In this document: piece after piece, positions 15,081 through 24,074 of the stretch
How positions within the stretch are numbered: the stretch's first letter is position 1
Layout: each line of letters starts with the position of its first letter
Assembly (NCBI RefSeq): GCF_010686655.1
Contig: NZ_JAAGVY010000004.1
Location: 95,279-159,278 of the forward strand
Direction: 5' to 3'
Length of the DNA stretch: 64,000 bases
Origin: Cryomorpha ignava
Lineage (GTDB): Bacteria; Bacteroidota; Bacteroidia; Flavobacteriales_D; Cryomorphaceae
Notes under the pieces: model-generated
Databases searched by the model: none
What the model saw: the letters and a program-made list of their open reading frames with translations, nothing else
Told to the model about the DNA's origin: nothing
Translations under genes and position numbers: made by a program

Positions 15081-16961
15081 ATGAGAGCACTCGCTCATCT
15101 CAATAAATATCTTTGGCATTATAAATGGCAAATTATTTTGGGTACGGTATTCATTATCGCCTCAAACCTGTTTGCTATTTATGCGCCCCGAATGATTCGT
15201 GAGGCTTTTGATCTGATTACCGAATCGCTGGATACGTATAATACTGGCAATGTGTCTGATTTTGCGCTAAAGCTTCCATATAGCGTATCGTTTATATTCG
15301 ATTTATTCAATATTAGCACAACACGATTTACTGATATTAACTCTGTTTCCGGCCTTACAAAAGCCATTACCAGCCTCTCTATTTTATTGGCCATTTTATA
15401 TCTTGTAGCCTCCTTATTTAAAGGTATTTTTTTATTTTTTACCCGTCAGACTATTATTATCATGTCGCGATTGATAGAGTTTGACCTCAAAAATGAAATT
15501 TTTGATCAATACCAACGCTTGAACCTTGCATTTTATCGCCGCAACAAAACCGGAGATTTAATGAACCGGATAAGTGAAGATGTAAGCCAGGTGCGCATGT
15601 ATCTAGGGCCGGCTATAATGTACACGCTCAACCTGGTCGTGCTTAGTGTTTTGGCCATATGGGCTATGCTTAGCGTAAATGTTGAGCTTACCTTATACGT
15701 ACTTCTTCCACTACCCGTTTTATCGGTTTCTATTTATTACGTAAGTACTTTAATAAATAAGCGAAGTGAAAAAGTACAGCGTCAGCAATCGCATTTAAGC
15801 ACCTTGGTGCAAGAGGCTTTTTCGGGTATCCGTGTTTTAAAGGCATTTAACCGCCAAAAGTCAACCCAGGAAAACTTTGCCAAAGAATGCAATACATATA
15901 AGGTAGATTCTCTTCGGCTTGTTAAAGTAGATGCACTGTTTATGCCTGCCATCATATTGCTTATTGGTATGAGTACCATCATTACCATTTACGTGGGTGG
16001 CCTTAAGGCGATAAATGGAGAAATTACCATTGGGAATATTGCCGAATTTGTAATTTATGTAAACATGCTTACCTGGCCTTTCGCTTCTGTGGGCTGGGTT
16101 ACATCGCTTGTGCAGCGCGCTGCGGCATCGCAAAAGCGGATTAATGAATTTTTGCATATTGAGCCCGAAATTAGAAACCCGAAAGAGGCAGCTGATGAAA
16201 TTAAAGGAAAAATCGCTTTTGAAGATGTAAGTTTTGTGTATCCCGATAGCGGAATTAAGGCTTTGCGAAATGTGAGCTTTGAAATAAATAGCGGCGAAAC
16301 GCTTGCTATTATTGGAAGAACAGGATCTGGAAAAAGCACCATCGCCAATTTAATTTGTAGAAATTTTGATGTTACATCGGGTAGGTTGCTTATTGACAAC
16401 GAGCCAATTGAGAAAATAAACCTCAACAGCCTCCGCAGCAACATTGGCTATGTACCACAAGATGTTTTTCTTTTCAGCGATACCATTGCAAATAATATTG
16501 CATTTGGACTTAGCAGCGACGAAAACGTGAGGCAGATGGTAGAGATGGCGGCCGAAAACGCTTATGTGAAACACAATATTGAAGAGTTTCCGAAGAAATT
16601 TGAAACGATGCTCGGTGAGAGAGGAATAAATCTCTCGGGCGGACAAAAGCAAAGGGTAAGCATTGCGCGGGCAATAGCCGGTAAGCCACAAATTTTGATT
16701 TTCGACGATTGCTTGTCGGCAGTTGACACTGAAACAGAAGAAATTATCCTAAGCAATCTCAAGAAAATCATGGTCAATAAAACGACTGTGCTAATAAGTC
16801 ACAGGGTTTCTACGGTTAAAATGGCCGATAAAATTTTGGTTTTAGATGAAGGTGCAATCATAGAATCAGGTACACACGATGAGCTTCTTTCCAAAAAAGG
16901 AACCTATGCCGAGCTTCATCTAAAACAGCTTAGCGAAGAGCGAAAAGTAGAGCAGGATTAG
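15081..16961 (+). CDS. ABC exporter, MsbA-like half-transporter (membrane + ATPase)
   Basis: The 626-residue protein has an N-terminal six-helix ABC type IV membrane domain (about 15-340) and a nucleotide-binding domain (about 370-610). The latter has Walker A GRTGSGKST, Q-loop YVPQDVFLF, signature LSGGQKQR, Walker B ILIFDDCLSAVD and H-loop LISHRVS. The catalytic Glu after Walker B is Asp here (FDDC), as in the degenerate-site partners of heterodimeric exporters such as BmrC and TM287. Substrate unknown; lipid or drug export is possible. It is divergent from leucine dehydrogenase. Confidence 0.9.
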   Translation: MRALAHLNKYLWHYKWQIILGTVFIIASNLFAIYAPRMIREAFDLITESLDTYNTGNVSDFALKLPYSVSFIFDLFNISTTRFTDINSVSGLTKAITSLSILLAILYLVASLFKGIFLFFTRQTIIIMSRLIEFDLKNEIFDQYQRLNLAFYRRNKTGDLMNRISEDVSQVRMYLGPAIMYTLNLVVLSVLAIWAMLSVNVELTLYVLLPLPVLSVSIYYVSTLINKRSEKVQRQQSHLSTLVQEAFSGIRVLKAFNRQKSTQENFAKECNTYKVDSLRLVKVDALFMPAIILLIGMSTIITIYVGGLKAINGEITIGNIAEFVIYVNMLTWPFASVGWVTSLVQRAAASQKRINEFLHIEPEIRNPKEAADEIKGKIAFEDVSFVYPDSGIKALRNVSFEINSGETLAIIGRTGSGKSTIANLICRNFDVTSGRLLIDNEPIEKINLNSLRSNIGYVPQDVFLFSDTIANNIAFGLSSDENVRQMVEMAAENAYVKHNIEEFPKKFETMLGERGINLSGGQKQRVSIARAIAGKPQILIFDDCLSAVDTETEEIILSNLKKIMVNKTTVLISHRVSTVKMADKILVLDEGAIIESGTHDELLSKKGTYAELHLKQLSEERKVEQD

Positions 16962-17022
16962 GTAAAACCAGAACTAATTTTCTGTTTTTCACGCCTTTTC
17001 AGCCGTTATTTACAAGTAATTG

Positions 17023-17030
17023 TATATTTG
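17023..17030 (+). promoter_or_regulatory. -7 element (TATATTTG) for the PUR-domain gene
   Basis: An exact TAnnTTTG match 44 bases upstream of the ATG at 17074, in a 112-bp spacer. Confidence 0.55.
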
Positions 17031-17073
17031 CCGTAGTTCTATTTAACAAAAACTATAATTTAAAGATTAAGGG

Positions 17074-17448
17074 ATGTCAACAGAAAATGAAAATTCAGGC
17101 AGAGACGATGTGTATTCAAAAGCGGTAAGAGCAGGTAAGAGAACCTACTTTTTTGATGTTAAATCTACCCGTGGCAAAGACCTCTACCTAACTATTACCG
17201 AGAGCAAACGCCAGTTTAGCGAAGATGGAAAACAATCTTATGAAAAGCATAAACTGTTTTTGTACAAGGAAGATTTCGACAAATTTGCTGATGGATTTGA
17301 AGAGGCTTTAGAAAAAATAAGAGCATTGCAAGAAGCCGATAATGAATACATCGATCCTGCAAATCAAAGTGATAACTACAATGACGATGAGATGGTAGAA
17401 TCTGAAGAATTCACGAATGTTGATTTTGACGATTTAGAGCGCGAATAA
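17074..17448 (+). CDS. DUF3276 / PUR-alpha-like nucleic acid-binding protein
   Basis: A 124-residue acidic protein. Its central part (about residues 12-85) matches the Bacteroidota PUR-type domain: SKAVRAGKRTYFFDVKST, DLYLTITESKRQF, KHKLFLYKEDFDKFADGFEEALEKI. The C-terminal third is an acidic tail. Structures of this family show a PUR-alpha-like fold that binds single-stranded nucleic acid. It has its own promoter and a small GC hairpin at the stop codon (GAGCGC / GCGCTC). Confidence 0.88.
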   Translation: MSTENENSGRDDVYSKAVRAGKRTYFFDVKSTRGKDLYLTITESKRQFSEDGKQSYEKHKLFLYKEDFDKFADGFEEALEKIRALQEADNEYIDPANQSDNYNDDEMVESEEFTNVDFDDLERE

Positions 17449-17636
17449 GCGCTCCACTTCCTCCTCCATAAAATGCAGTGCGATCGTGAGACAATTGCAC
17501 TTCATGCTGCCAATTATAAGCCAGATTAAAATCCTTCCCTTGCACTTTAAAGGTGCAAGATGGCATATCTATTTTAAAAATTTTGAAGAAACAGTATCTG
17601 GAGTCGAGCTATTTACTATCAAGCATTTCGATTATC

Positions 17637-18881
17637 TCAATATCTTTTACTTTTTCCGCGGTTTTTATTCTGGCCTTGAGGTTTATTGCCTTGAGGGCGC
17701 GCGCTTCGACCCCTGTTTTGCGATGCTCCTTTTGTAGGTTCCTGATTTGGCCCCGGCTCATATCCTTCCACAATCTCGGCAGGCATACGCTCACCGATTA
17801 GTTTTTCGATACTTCGCAAAAATTCTACCTCATCAAAATTTACCAGCGATATGGCATCGCCACCTGCTCCCGCTCTGCCTGTACGACCTATGCGGTGCAC
17901 ATAATCTTCGGGCACATTGGGCATTTCGTAGTTGATAACATGCGGTAAAAGTGGAATGTCAAGACCTCGTGCTGCAATATCGGTAGCTACCAATACGCGA
18001 ATTTCTCCTGCTTTAAAACCAGCCAGCGCCTTGGTGCGGGCGTTTTGGCTTTTATTTCCATGAATAGCTGCGGAAGAGATGTCGGCTTTGTCTAACTTCT
18101 CGCTAAGCCGGTTTGCGCCGTGCTTGGTACGCGTAAATATCAATACTTGCTGCCAGTTACCATCTTTAATCAGTTCAATGGTGAAATCTGTTTTCTTGGC
18201 TTTATCAATCCGATAAACTTTTTGGTTGATTATCTCTACCGTTGTATTTTCGGGGGTGGCTTCTACTAATACGGGGTGATGCAAAAAAGTATTGGCCAGT
18301 TTTTTAATGTCCTTTGAAAAAGTTGCAGAAAAAAGCAGATTTTGACGTCGTTCAGGCAGCAGTTTCAGAATGCGCTGAATATCGCGCAAAAACCCCATAT
18401 CGAGCATTCTGTCAGCCTCGTCAAGAACAAGTATTTCTACTTTCGCAAGACTCAAAAGACCTTGATTTTGAAGATCTAACAACCTACCGGGTGTGGCCAC
18501 AAGGATATCAATTCCGGCGCGCAGCCTGTTTGCTTGCGGGTTTTGATTCACTCCTCCGAAAATCACGGTTGACCGGATGTCGCTTTGCTTGCTATAGTTC
18601 ACAATATCATCTTGCACCTGAGCAGCAAGCTCGCGTGTAGGTGTAAGAATGAGTGCGCGAATTGGCCGGTTGCGCATCGTTTGTCCGCGTTCCAGAATTT
18701 GGATCATCGGTAGCGCAAAGCCGGCCGTTTTTCCAGTTCCTGTTTGGGCCGAAGCCAAAATATCTTTGCGCTCCAGTACCAGTGGTATAGCCTTAACCTG
18801 AATTGGTGATGGTTCGGTATAGCCGATATCAGAGACGGCTTTTATTAAATTATCTGTTAATCCTAATGATTTAAATGTCAT
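17637..18881 (-). CDS. rhlE: DEAD-box RNA helicase (RhlE-like)
   Basis: From the start [11 protein letters not shown] the product has 414 residues. Helicase motifs in order: Q-motif [23 protein letters not shown], Ia [50 protein letters not shown]. The basic, Gln/Gly/Asn-rich C-terminal tail (about 385-414) fits the RhlE group. It unwinds short RNA duplexes in ribosome assembly or RNA decay. A second DEAD-box gene lies 62 bp upstream on the same strand. Confidence 0.93.
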   Translation of the reverse strand: MTFKSLGLTDNLIKAVSDIGYTEPSPIQVKAIPLVLERKDILASAQTGTGKTAGFALPMIQILERGQTMRNRPIRALILTPTRELAAQVQDDIVNYSKQSDIRSTVIFGGVNQNPQANRLRAGIDILVATPGRLLDLQNQGLLSLAKVEILVLDEADRMLDMGFLRDIQRILKLLPERRQNLLFSATFSKDIKKLANTFLHHPVLVEATPENTTVEIINQKVYRIDKAKKTDFTIELIKDGNWQQVLIFTRTKHGANRLSEKLDKADISSAAIHGNKSQNARTKALAGFKAGEIRVLVATDIAARGLDIPLLPHVINYEMPNVPEDYVHRIGRTGRAGAGGDAISLVNFDEVEFLRSIEKLIGERMPAEIVEGYEPGPNQEPTKGASQNRGRSARPQGNKPQGQNKNRGKSKRY

Positions 18882-18943
18882 ATTTTTATTTGAGTAATAG
18901 TTGATATTTGGCAAAAATGCCAAATGAAATTTACAAGGCTGGT

Positions 18944-20080
18944 TTAGCTTCGTATTTGGTTAAACCCGATATTCAGCTTTTTTTCAAAGTATCTGAGTTG
19001 TTTTACCTCGGGCGAAGTAACAATGGCAAGTGAGATTCCTTTTTTACCCGCTCTGGCTGTCCTTCCGCTTCGGTGGGTGTAATATTCTGGGCTTTCGGGA
19101 AGCTGAAAATGCACTACGTAAGACAAGCCTTCTACATCTATTCCGCGGGCAGCGAGATCAGTAGCAACGAGTATTTGCAGAGATTCATTCTTAAAGGCAC
19201 GCATTACCTTGTCGCGCTCTTTTTGCAATAAATCGCCCTGAATAGCGCCGGCCGGAATATTTCGTGCTATTAATTGCTTTTCTAATTTGCTTACGGCTGC
19301 TTTGGTTTTGCAAAAAACCACACCACGATCTCCTTTCTGGGCTTTTAAGAACTGAATGAGGATTGGTAGTTTTTCAAATTCGTCGCAAATCAAAAACTGA
19401 TGCTCAATATTTTTATTCACCACATCGCCCGAGCTCACTTCTATTTTATGTGCGTCGGCTGATAAGTGTTGATTTACAATTTGCTTTATACCATCTGGCA
19501 TTGTAGCCGAAAAAAGCCATTTATTCTTTGCGTTTTTCGAAAAATCAAGAATTTGGTCAAGCTCCTTCTTAAAACCCATGCTAAGCATTTCGTCTGCCTC
19601 ATCAAGCACAACAGTGCGCACATAAGATAGATCTACTGCATTCCGGTTTACTAAATCAATTAACCTTCCCGGAGTGGCCACGATTATATGCGTTGGCCTC
19701 TTTAAGGCTTCTATTTGCAGATCAATCTTTGCTCCTCCATACACGGACTCCGTAAAAATCTTATCGGTATATTTCGTAAATTTAAAAAATTGCTTTGCAA
19801 CCTGCTGGCTTAATTCGCGCGTAGGACACAGCACGAGAGCCTGCACTTTACTTTTAGAAGGATCTATATTTTGCAATAGCGGCAAACCATAGGCAGCGGT
19901 TTTTCCGGTACCTGTTTGCGCTTGACCAACAAGATCAGTTTCACCACCTAATAACAATGGAATTACTTGCTCTTGAATGGGGGTTGGCGAAGTAATTTTC
20001 ATTTCGGTAAGCCCTTTCGCCAATTGAGGGTTTACACCGAGGGTAATAAAATCTGTCAATACATGCAATTTAGCGTACAA
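18944..20080 (-). CDS. DEAD-box RNA helicase (short form)
   Basis: A 378-residue helicase core with little beyond the two RecA domains: Q-motif [22 protein letters not shown], Ia [54 protein letters not shown]. There is no ATG in frame at the N-terminus. The start is a TTG, either at 20080 or more likely at 20059 or 20068, close to the usual distance before the Q-motif. It lacks the C-terminal extensions of DeaD/CshA, so the exact subgroup is open. Confidence 0.88.
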   Translation of the reverse strand: MYAKLHVLTDFITLGVNPQLAKGLTEMKITSPTPIQEQVIPLLLGGETDLVGQAQTGTGKTAAYGLPLLQNIDPSKSKVQALVLCPTRELSQQVAKQFFKFTKYTDKIFTESVYGGAKIDLQIEALKRPTHIIVATPGRLIDLVNRNAVDLSYVRTVVLDEADEMLSMGFKKELDQILDFSKNAKNKWLFSATMPDGIKQIVNQHLSADAHKIEVSSGDVVNKNIEHQFLICDEFEKLPILIQFLKAQKGDRGVVFCKTKAAVSKLEKQLIARNIPAGAIQGDLLQKERDKVMRAFKNESLQILVATDLAARGIDVEGLSYVVHFQLPESPEYYTHRSGRTARAGKKGISLAIVTSPEVKQLRYFEKKLNIGFNQIRS

Positions 20081-20199
20081 AAGTAGCTTTTTTAAAGCAA
20101 GACAGCTAAAAAATCTTTGATCCGTTCAATTGACGTACTTTTGCAAAAAATTTCAGGTTGGCCTTTCGGCGAATATTGAAACGATAAGAGTAAGAAACA

Positions 20200-21441
20200 A
20201 TGAGCACGCTTTGGCAAAAAATGACCCAGGAAGAAATCAAGAAGAAAATCTTTGGGGCACTTGATAATAATGTAGATTATGTAAAAGAGACCATTCTTGG
20301 TTTGCCGGCCTCCTATCTCGACGATAAAGTATTTAATCAGGATGCCTCTTTCTTAAAGAATTCGCCTTTTATGTCAACGCTTGTTCATAACCCAAACCAT
20401 ATTGGCTGTCACACACTTGGCAAATCAGAACATTTCTTTGCGGGCACACATGTTATTGAGCGTGAGGTCATTGAAATGTGCGCCGTGGATATTTTAAAAG
20501 GTGAGCCCAACCAGCAGGATGGATATATAGCTTCTGGAGGTACCGAGAGCAATATGCAAGCGGTTTGGATTTTTAGAAATTACTTTATGCAAAAGCATGG
20601 CGCAAAAAGAGAAGAAGTAGCCATTCTTTGTAGCGAAGACAGCCACTACTCATTCGATAAGGCTGCAAATATTCTTGCCGTTGGCATTCAAAAAATTAAG
20701 GTTGATACAGATACTCGCAAAATAAGCGAGGAAACTGTTCTTGAAGCAATTAAAGAAGCTCAAGCCAAAGAATTTAAGTATTTTATCGTGATCGGAAATA
20801 TGATGACGACCATGTTCGGCTCGGTTGACAATATTGACACTTACATATCAGCCTTCGAAAAAACCGGCTTGCCTCACAAAATTCACATTGACGGGGCTTA
20901 CGGTGGATTTTACTATCCCTTTACAGAAAACACCGGTCGACTGACTTTTGAAAATGAGCATATAACTTCATTTACATTAGATGCACATAAAATGGCGCAG
21001 GCTCCCTACGGAACCGGAATTTTCCTGATTCGGAAAGATTATATTCAGTACGCCAATACCAGTTCTGCGAGTTATGTAGAGGGCGAGGACTTCACAATGA
21101 TCGGAAGCCGCTCCGGAGCCAATGCCATTGCTGTGTGGATGATTCTTATGAAAAACGGTCCGTTTGGCTGGCAGGAGAAGGTTTATATCCTTCAAAAGCG
21201 AACCCGCTGGATGTGCAAAGAACTCAAAGCCCTTGGGATTGAATTTTACAGTCATCCACAATCAAATATTATCACTATTAAAAGTGGAAGTCTGAGCGCA
21301 GAGATTGCTACAGAATTTGGCTTGGTACCAGATAATCACCGGAACCCGAAATGGTTTAAAATTGTGATTATGGATCACGTGACGATTGAGAAGTTAATGC
21401 CGCTGATATCCCGAATTAAAGAGTCTCAAAAGACTGTATAA
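20200..21441 (+). CDS. PLP-dependent group II amino acid decarboxylase-like protein
   Basis: A 413-residue fold-type I PLP enzyme. The family motifs are ASGGTESNMQAVW, DSHYSFDKAANIL, HIDGAYGGFYYPF with the Asp that contacts the pyridine nitrogen, and TLDAHKMAQAPYGTGIFLIR with the Schiff-base lysine at residue 264. This pattern fits the group II decarboxylases (glutamate, aspartate, tyrosine). The C-terminal substrate-specificity region is short, so the substrate cannot be fixed; aspartate or an aromatic amino acid are candidates. Confidence 0.85.
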   Translation: MSTLWQKMTQEEIKKKIFGALDNNVDYVKETILGLPASYLDDKVFNQDASFLKNSPFMSTLVHNPNHIGCHTLGKSEHFFAGTHVIEREVIEMCAVDILKGEPNQQDGYIASGGTESNMQAVWIFRNYFMQKHGAKREEVAILCSEDSHYSFDKAANILAVGIQKIKVDTDTRKISEETVLEAIKEAQAKEFKYFIVIGNMMTTMFGSVDNIDTYISAFEKTGLPHKIHIDGAYGGFYYPFTENTGRLTFENEHITSFTLDAHKMAQAPYGTGIFLIRKDYIQYANTSSASYVEGEDFTMIGSRSGANAIAVWMILMKNGPFGWQEKVYILQKRTRWMCKELKALGIEFYSHPQSNIITIKSGSLSAEIATEFGLVPDNHRNPKWFKIVIMDHVTIEKLMPLISRIKESQKTV

Positions 21442-21473
21442 CTGATTATTAGCAACTTCTACCTACAGTCTTT
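21429..21473 (+). terminator. Weak terminator of the PLP decarboxylase gene
   Basis: A 10-bp stem AAAGACTGTA / TACAGTCTTT with a 25-base loop that includes the stop codon, followed by TTCTTTAATTT. The large loop makes it weaker than the other terminators in the window. Confidence 0.5.
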
Positions 21474-21522
21474 CTTTAATTTAAAGAGCTAAAAACCAGG
21501 TTTCTGACTATTGTTAGCAATG

Positions 21523-22284
21523 CTATCGGTCAATCCATTCTTTAAACAGGCGGGTTTTTTCGCGACTCAAAACAATATCGGCGTTATCGCAGTGCTTTAA
21601 CCATATTTTCAATCGGCTGTTTGAATAGCTTACCATCTTCTCTATTCCTTCAAAACGCGAGATGTACTGACGGTTTAGCCTAAAGAACATTTCCGGATCG
21701 AGCAAATTCTCAAGTTGCTCCAGACTAAAATCAACCAAAAAATTCTTGCCATCCTCATTTTTTAAATAGGTGGCTCTATTTTCAGAATAAGCAAACACGA
21801 TATCTTCAGTGTTAACAGCAACAATTTTATCGCCTATTTTTGAAATAAAACGCTGCTTGTATTTGTTTTCATAGTCGGTTTTAGTCGTAATATAGCGCTG
21901 ATTGCTGCCTTCAGGCCATTTTGGTTTCGAGAAATGGGTTTCATACTTCTTTAAGGCCTTTTCAAGCTCTTCCTTTTCAATAGGCTTTAAGAGATAATCT
22001 ACACTGTTTAACTTAAATGCTCTTAGTGCATATTGATCGTAAGCAGTGGTGAAAATCACAGGTGAGCTTACTTCAATTTTTGTAAAAATCTCAAAACTAA
22101 GACCATCAGCGAGATGGATATCCATAAATATTAAATCCGGATTTGGATTATCCTTTATCCATTCTACCGCATCTTCCACCGATTCAAGCGCACCATGCAT
22201 AAAGGCATTAGGAAGTAAATCCTTTAGAATTCGGCGCAATTTCTTGGCAGCCTGCTCTTCGTCTTCTATAATTAATAGATTCAT
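21523..22284 (-). CDS. LytTR-family response regulator
   Basis: 253 residues. The CheY-like receiver (1-120) has acidic residues at the start (IIEDEEQ), the phosphoacceptor region LIFMDIHLADGLS, VIFTTAYDQYALRAF and DYLLKPIEKEELE. The LytTR DNA-binding domain (about 150-250) has FISKIGDKIVAVNTEDIVFAYSENRATYL, LEQLENLLDPEMFFRLNRQYISR and IVLSREKTRLFKEWID. It overlaps the upstream sensor kinase gene by 4 bp, so they form a two-component pair. Confidence 0.95.
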   Translation of the reverse strand: MNLLIIEDEEQAAKKLRRILKDLLPNAFMHGALESVEDAVEWIKDNPNPDLIFMDIHLADGLSFEIFTKIEVSSPVIFTTAYDQYALRAFKLNSVDYLLKPIEKEELEKALKKYETHFSKPKWPEGSNQRYITTKTDYENKYKQRFISKIGDKIVAVNTEDIVFAYSENRATYLKNEDGKNFLVDFSLEQLENLLDPEMFFRLNRQYISRFEGIEKMVSYSNSRLKIWLKHCDNADIVLSREKTRLFKEWIDR

Positions 22285-23327
22285 TCGCTATTGAGTAAGG
22301 GGATTGAAACACTAAAATACCCGTCTTTTTCGCTTATCTCAACTTCTTCATCGGTAAAGAAACGGTATCGTTCAGTAATATTATTTAAGCCAATTCCAGA
22401 GACTTCACCAGGGAAATCGCGCTTTTGAAGGTTGTTTCTAACCATTAGCCTATTGTCCGATTTTACAACCTCAATCAACAATGGACTTTTGGCAGTAGCC
22501 GTATTGTGCTTTACTGCATTCTCTAAAAGCAGCTGCAGCGAAAGTGGTGGAATTAATAAATTCACCGAAGTATCCACTTCAATTTCATACCGCAATTTAT
22601 CACCAAAGCGGATTTTCTGTAGCTCCAGGTAATTCTTAGCAAACTTTAATTCATCATTTAAACTAACTATTCTTTCATCTTGAACATCAAGAACATATCT
22701 GTATATTCCCGAAAGCTTTTCAATGAATGCATTGGACTTATCGGCATCTTCATACACCAAATTGCTAAGCACATTAAGTGAGTTGAAAAGAAAGTGTGGA
22801 TTGAGCTGATCTTTCAAACTTTGATATTGCCCTGCAAGCCGTTCAGTTTTCATTTTCTCCGATTCTATTGCCGCCTGCCTCCACTCAAAAAAGAAAGCTC
22901 GGCTTGTAAAGAAAAAAGTAAAGCCCAGCGCTATCAATATGGGCAATCTGGTGCTTCGTACCAATCCTCCCCAATTCATACTGTCAATAGTGAGATACTT
23001 CCACACAAATAGCGCAAAAATGGTTGAGAGAATAAAACTGACCACAAAAGAGTAAGTAACTACTAAGGTGAGGTCGAGAACCAGCCGTTTAAACGGAGCT
23101 TCCAGCCAAGAGAATTGACGACCCGAAAATTCAATTAGCAAATTTATACCTCCGCTGAGCAATGCCGCCACAAGAAAAGAGTAGAGAAAATAATCGAGCA
23201 AAAAGGTTTTAATCCAAATAGTTGTCGCTTCAAAACCAGGACTAAAATAAAGACAGATTACAAGCGCAAGAAGCACATTTGTCAACAAGAACCTGGCGAA
23301 TCTGCGATAACTGTAAACTTGTTTCAT
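22281..23327 (-). CDS. LytS-like sensor histidine kinase
   Basis: The 348-residue protein has four membrane segments (about residues 10-155) and then a His_kinase (PF06580-type) domain with the phosphoacceptor motif LNPHFLFNSLNVL. An HATPase region follows with LLLENAVKHNT and GIGLNNITERYRF. There is no periplasmic sensor domain, so the membrane part probably senses the signal. It is translationally coupled to the LytTR regulator. A secreted TPR-like protein and a TonB receptor lie just upstream on the same strand and are plausible targets. Confidence 0.93.
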   Translation of the reverse strand: MKQVYSYRRFARFLLTNVLLALVICLYFSPGFEATTIWIKTFLLDYFLYSFLVAALLSGGINLLIEFSGRQFSWLEAPFKRLVLDLTLVVTYSFVVSFILSTIFALFVWKYLTIDSMNWGGLVRSTRLPILIALGFTFFFTSRAFFFEWRQAAIESEKMKTERLAGQYQSLKDQLNPHFLFNSLNVLSNLVYEDADKSNAFIEKLSGIYRYVLDVQDERIVSLNDELKFAKNYLELQKIRFGDKLRYEIEVDTSVNLLIPPLSLQLLLENAVKHNTATAKSPLLIEVVKSDNRLMVRNNLQKRDFPGEVSGIGLNNITERYRFFTDEEVEISEKDGYFSVSIPLLNSE

Positions 23328-23373
23328 TTGACTTACGAATGTAGTTTATAAAACGATTGAACGCTTGAAGAAA

Positions 23374-23404
23374 TTTAAAAAGGGTGCGGCGTTGCGCACC
23401 CTTT
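23374..23404 (-). terminator. Terminator of the secreted TPR-like gene
   Basis: A perfect 10-bp stem AAAGGGTGCG / CGCACCCTTT with a 6-base loop. On the minus strand T residues follow (TTTTTAAATTTC), just past the stop codon at 23412. Confidence 0.85.
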
Positions 23405-23411
23405 GTTTATT

Positions 23412-24047
23412 TCAATTGCAGGCTGCTGCCACTTCCATCGCTACATCTTTACCCCAGCGTGGCTCAAAACCATCTGGAGTTTCATTTTCAAATAGCTCAA
23501 GACTCCTCCCTGCCAGCGCGCATGCTTTGGTAGGCTCAGACCCAAAAAACTGCGCCACTCCCAATTCGTTTCGCGCCATCATTGCAGCTGCACGCGGATT
23601 TTGGGGATCCATCTGCATAGCCTTGCCATAATGCTGGGCTATCATTGGACTATATTTTTGTCCGCGCGTGGACGGATCAACCACCATTTTTGCTGTTAGC
23701 GCATATCCACGCAGCACCTCCAACTCAACGTTTTTCGGGCTTATTCTCTCAGCTGCATCAATATGCTCCATAGCCTTATCGGCAAGCTGGTCGCGCTCTG
23801 CGCTATCTTTTACACGAAAGCTCTGATTAATAAGCGATAGCGCGGCGTAATAATCGGGTAAATACTCCCCATCGCCTGCTGCGGCTATTCTGGTAAAAGT
23901 ATTGGCCGTTGCGGTAAAATCGGCGGCGGTTTGCGCTTCTGCGAATGCGGTCATTGCCTGCCCCATCGCTTTTTGATAAGTTGGGCTTTGCGCCGAAAGG
24001 GTTAGTGTGAAAAAGAATAATACGAGTACTGATAATTGATTTTTCAT
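23412..24047 (-). CDS. Secreted TPR-like protein, unknown function
   Basis: 211 residues with a signal peptide (cleavage near LSAQ|SP). The helical repeats contain TPR-like segments: AEAQTAADFTATANTFTRIA, ADKAMEHIDAAERISPKNVELEVLRGYAL and HYGKAMQMDPQNPRAAAMMARNEL. Its gene is 27 bp downstream of a TonB-dependent receptor and shares its transcript and terminator. A periplasmic helper of that receptor is plausible but not shown. Confidence 0.7.
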   Translation of the reverse strand: MKNQLSVLVLFFFTLTLSAQSPTYQKAMGQAMTAFAEAQTAADFTATANTFTRIAAAGDGEYLPDYYAALSLINQSFRVKDSAERDQLADKAMEHIDAAERISPKNVELEVLRGYALTAKMVVDPSTRGQKYSPMIAQHYGKAMQMDPQNPRAAAMMARNELGVAQFFGSEPTKACALAGRSLELFENETPDGFEPRWGKDVAMEVAAACN

Positions 24048-24074
24048 AATTGATAAGTGTTTGATTTTTAATTG

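Noticed and set aside
17436..17458. Terminator at the end of the PUR-domain gene
   Set aside because: GAGCGC / GCGCTC forms a small hairpin but no T tract follows.
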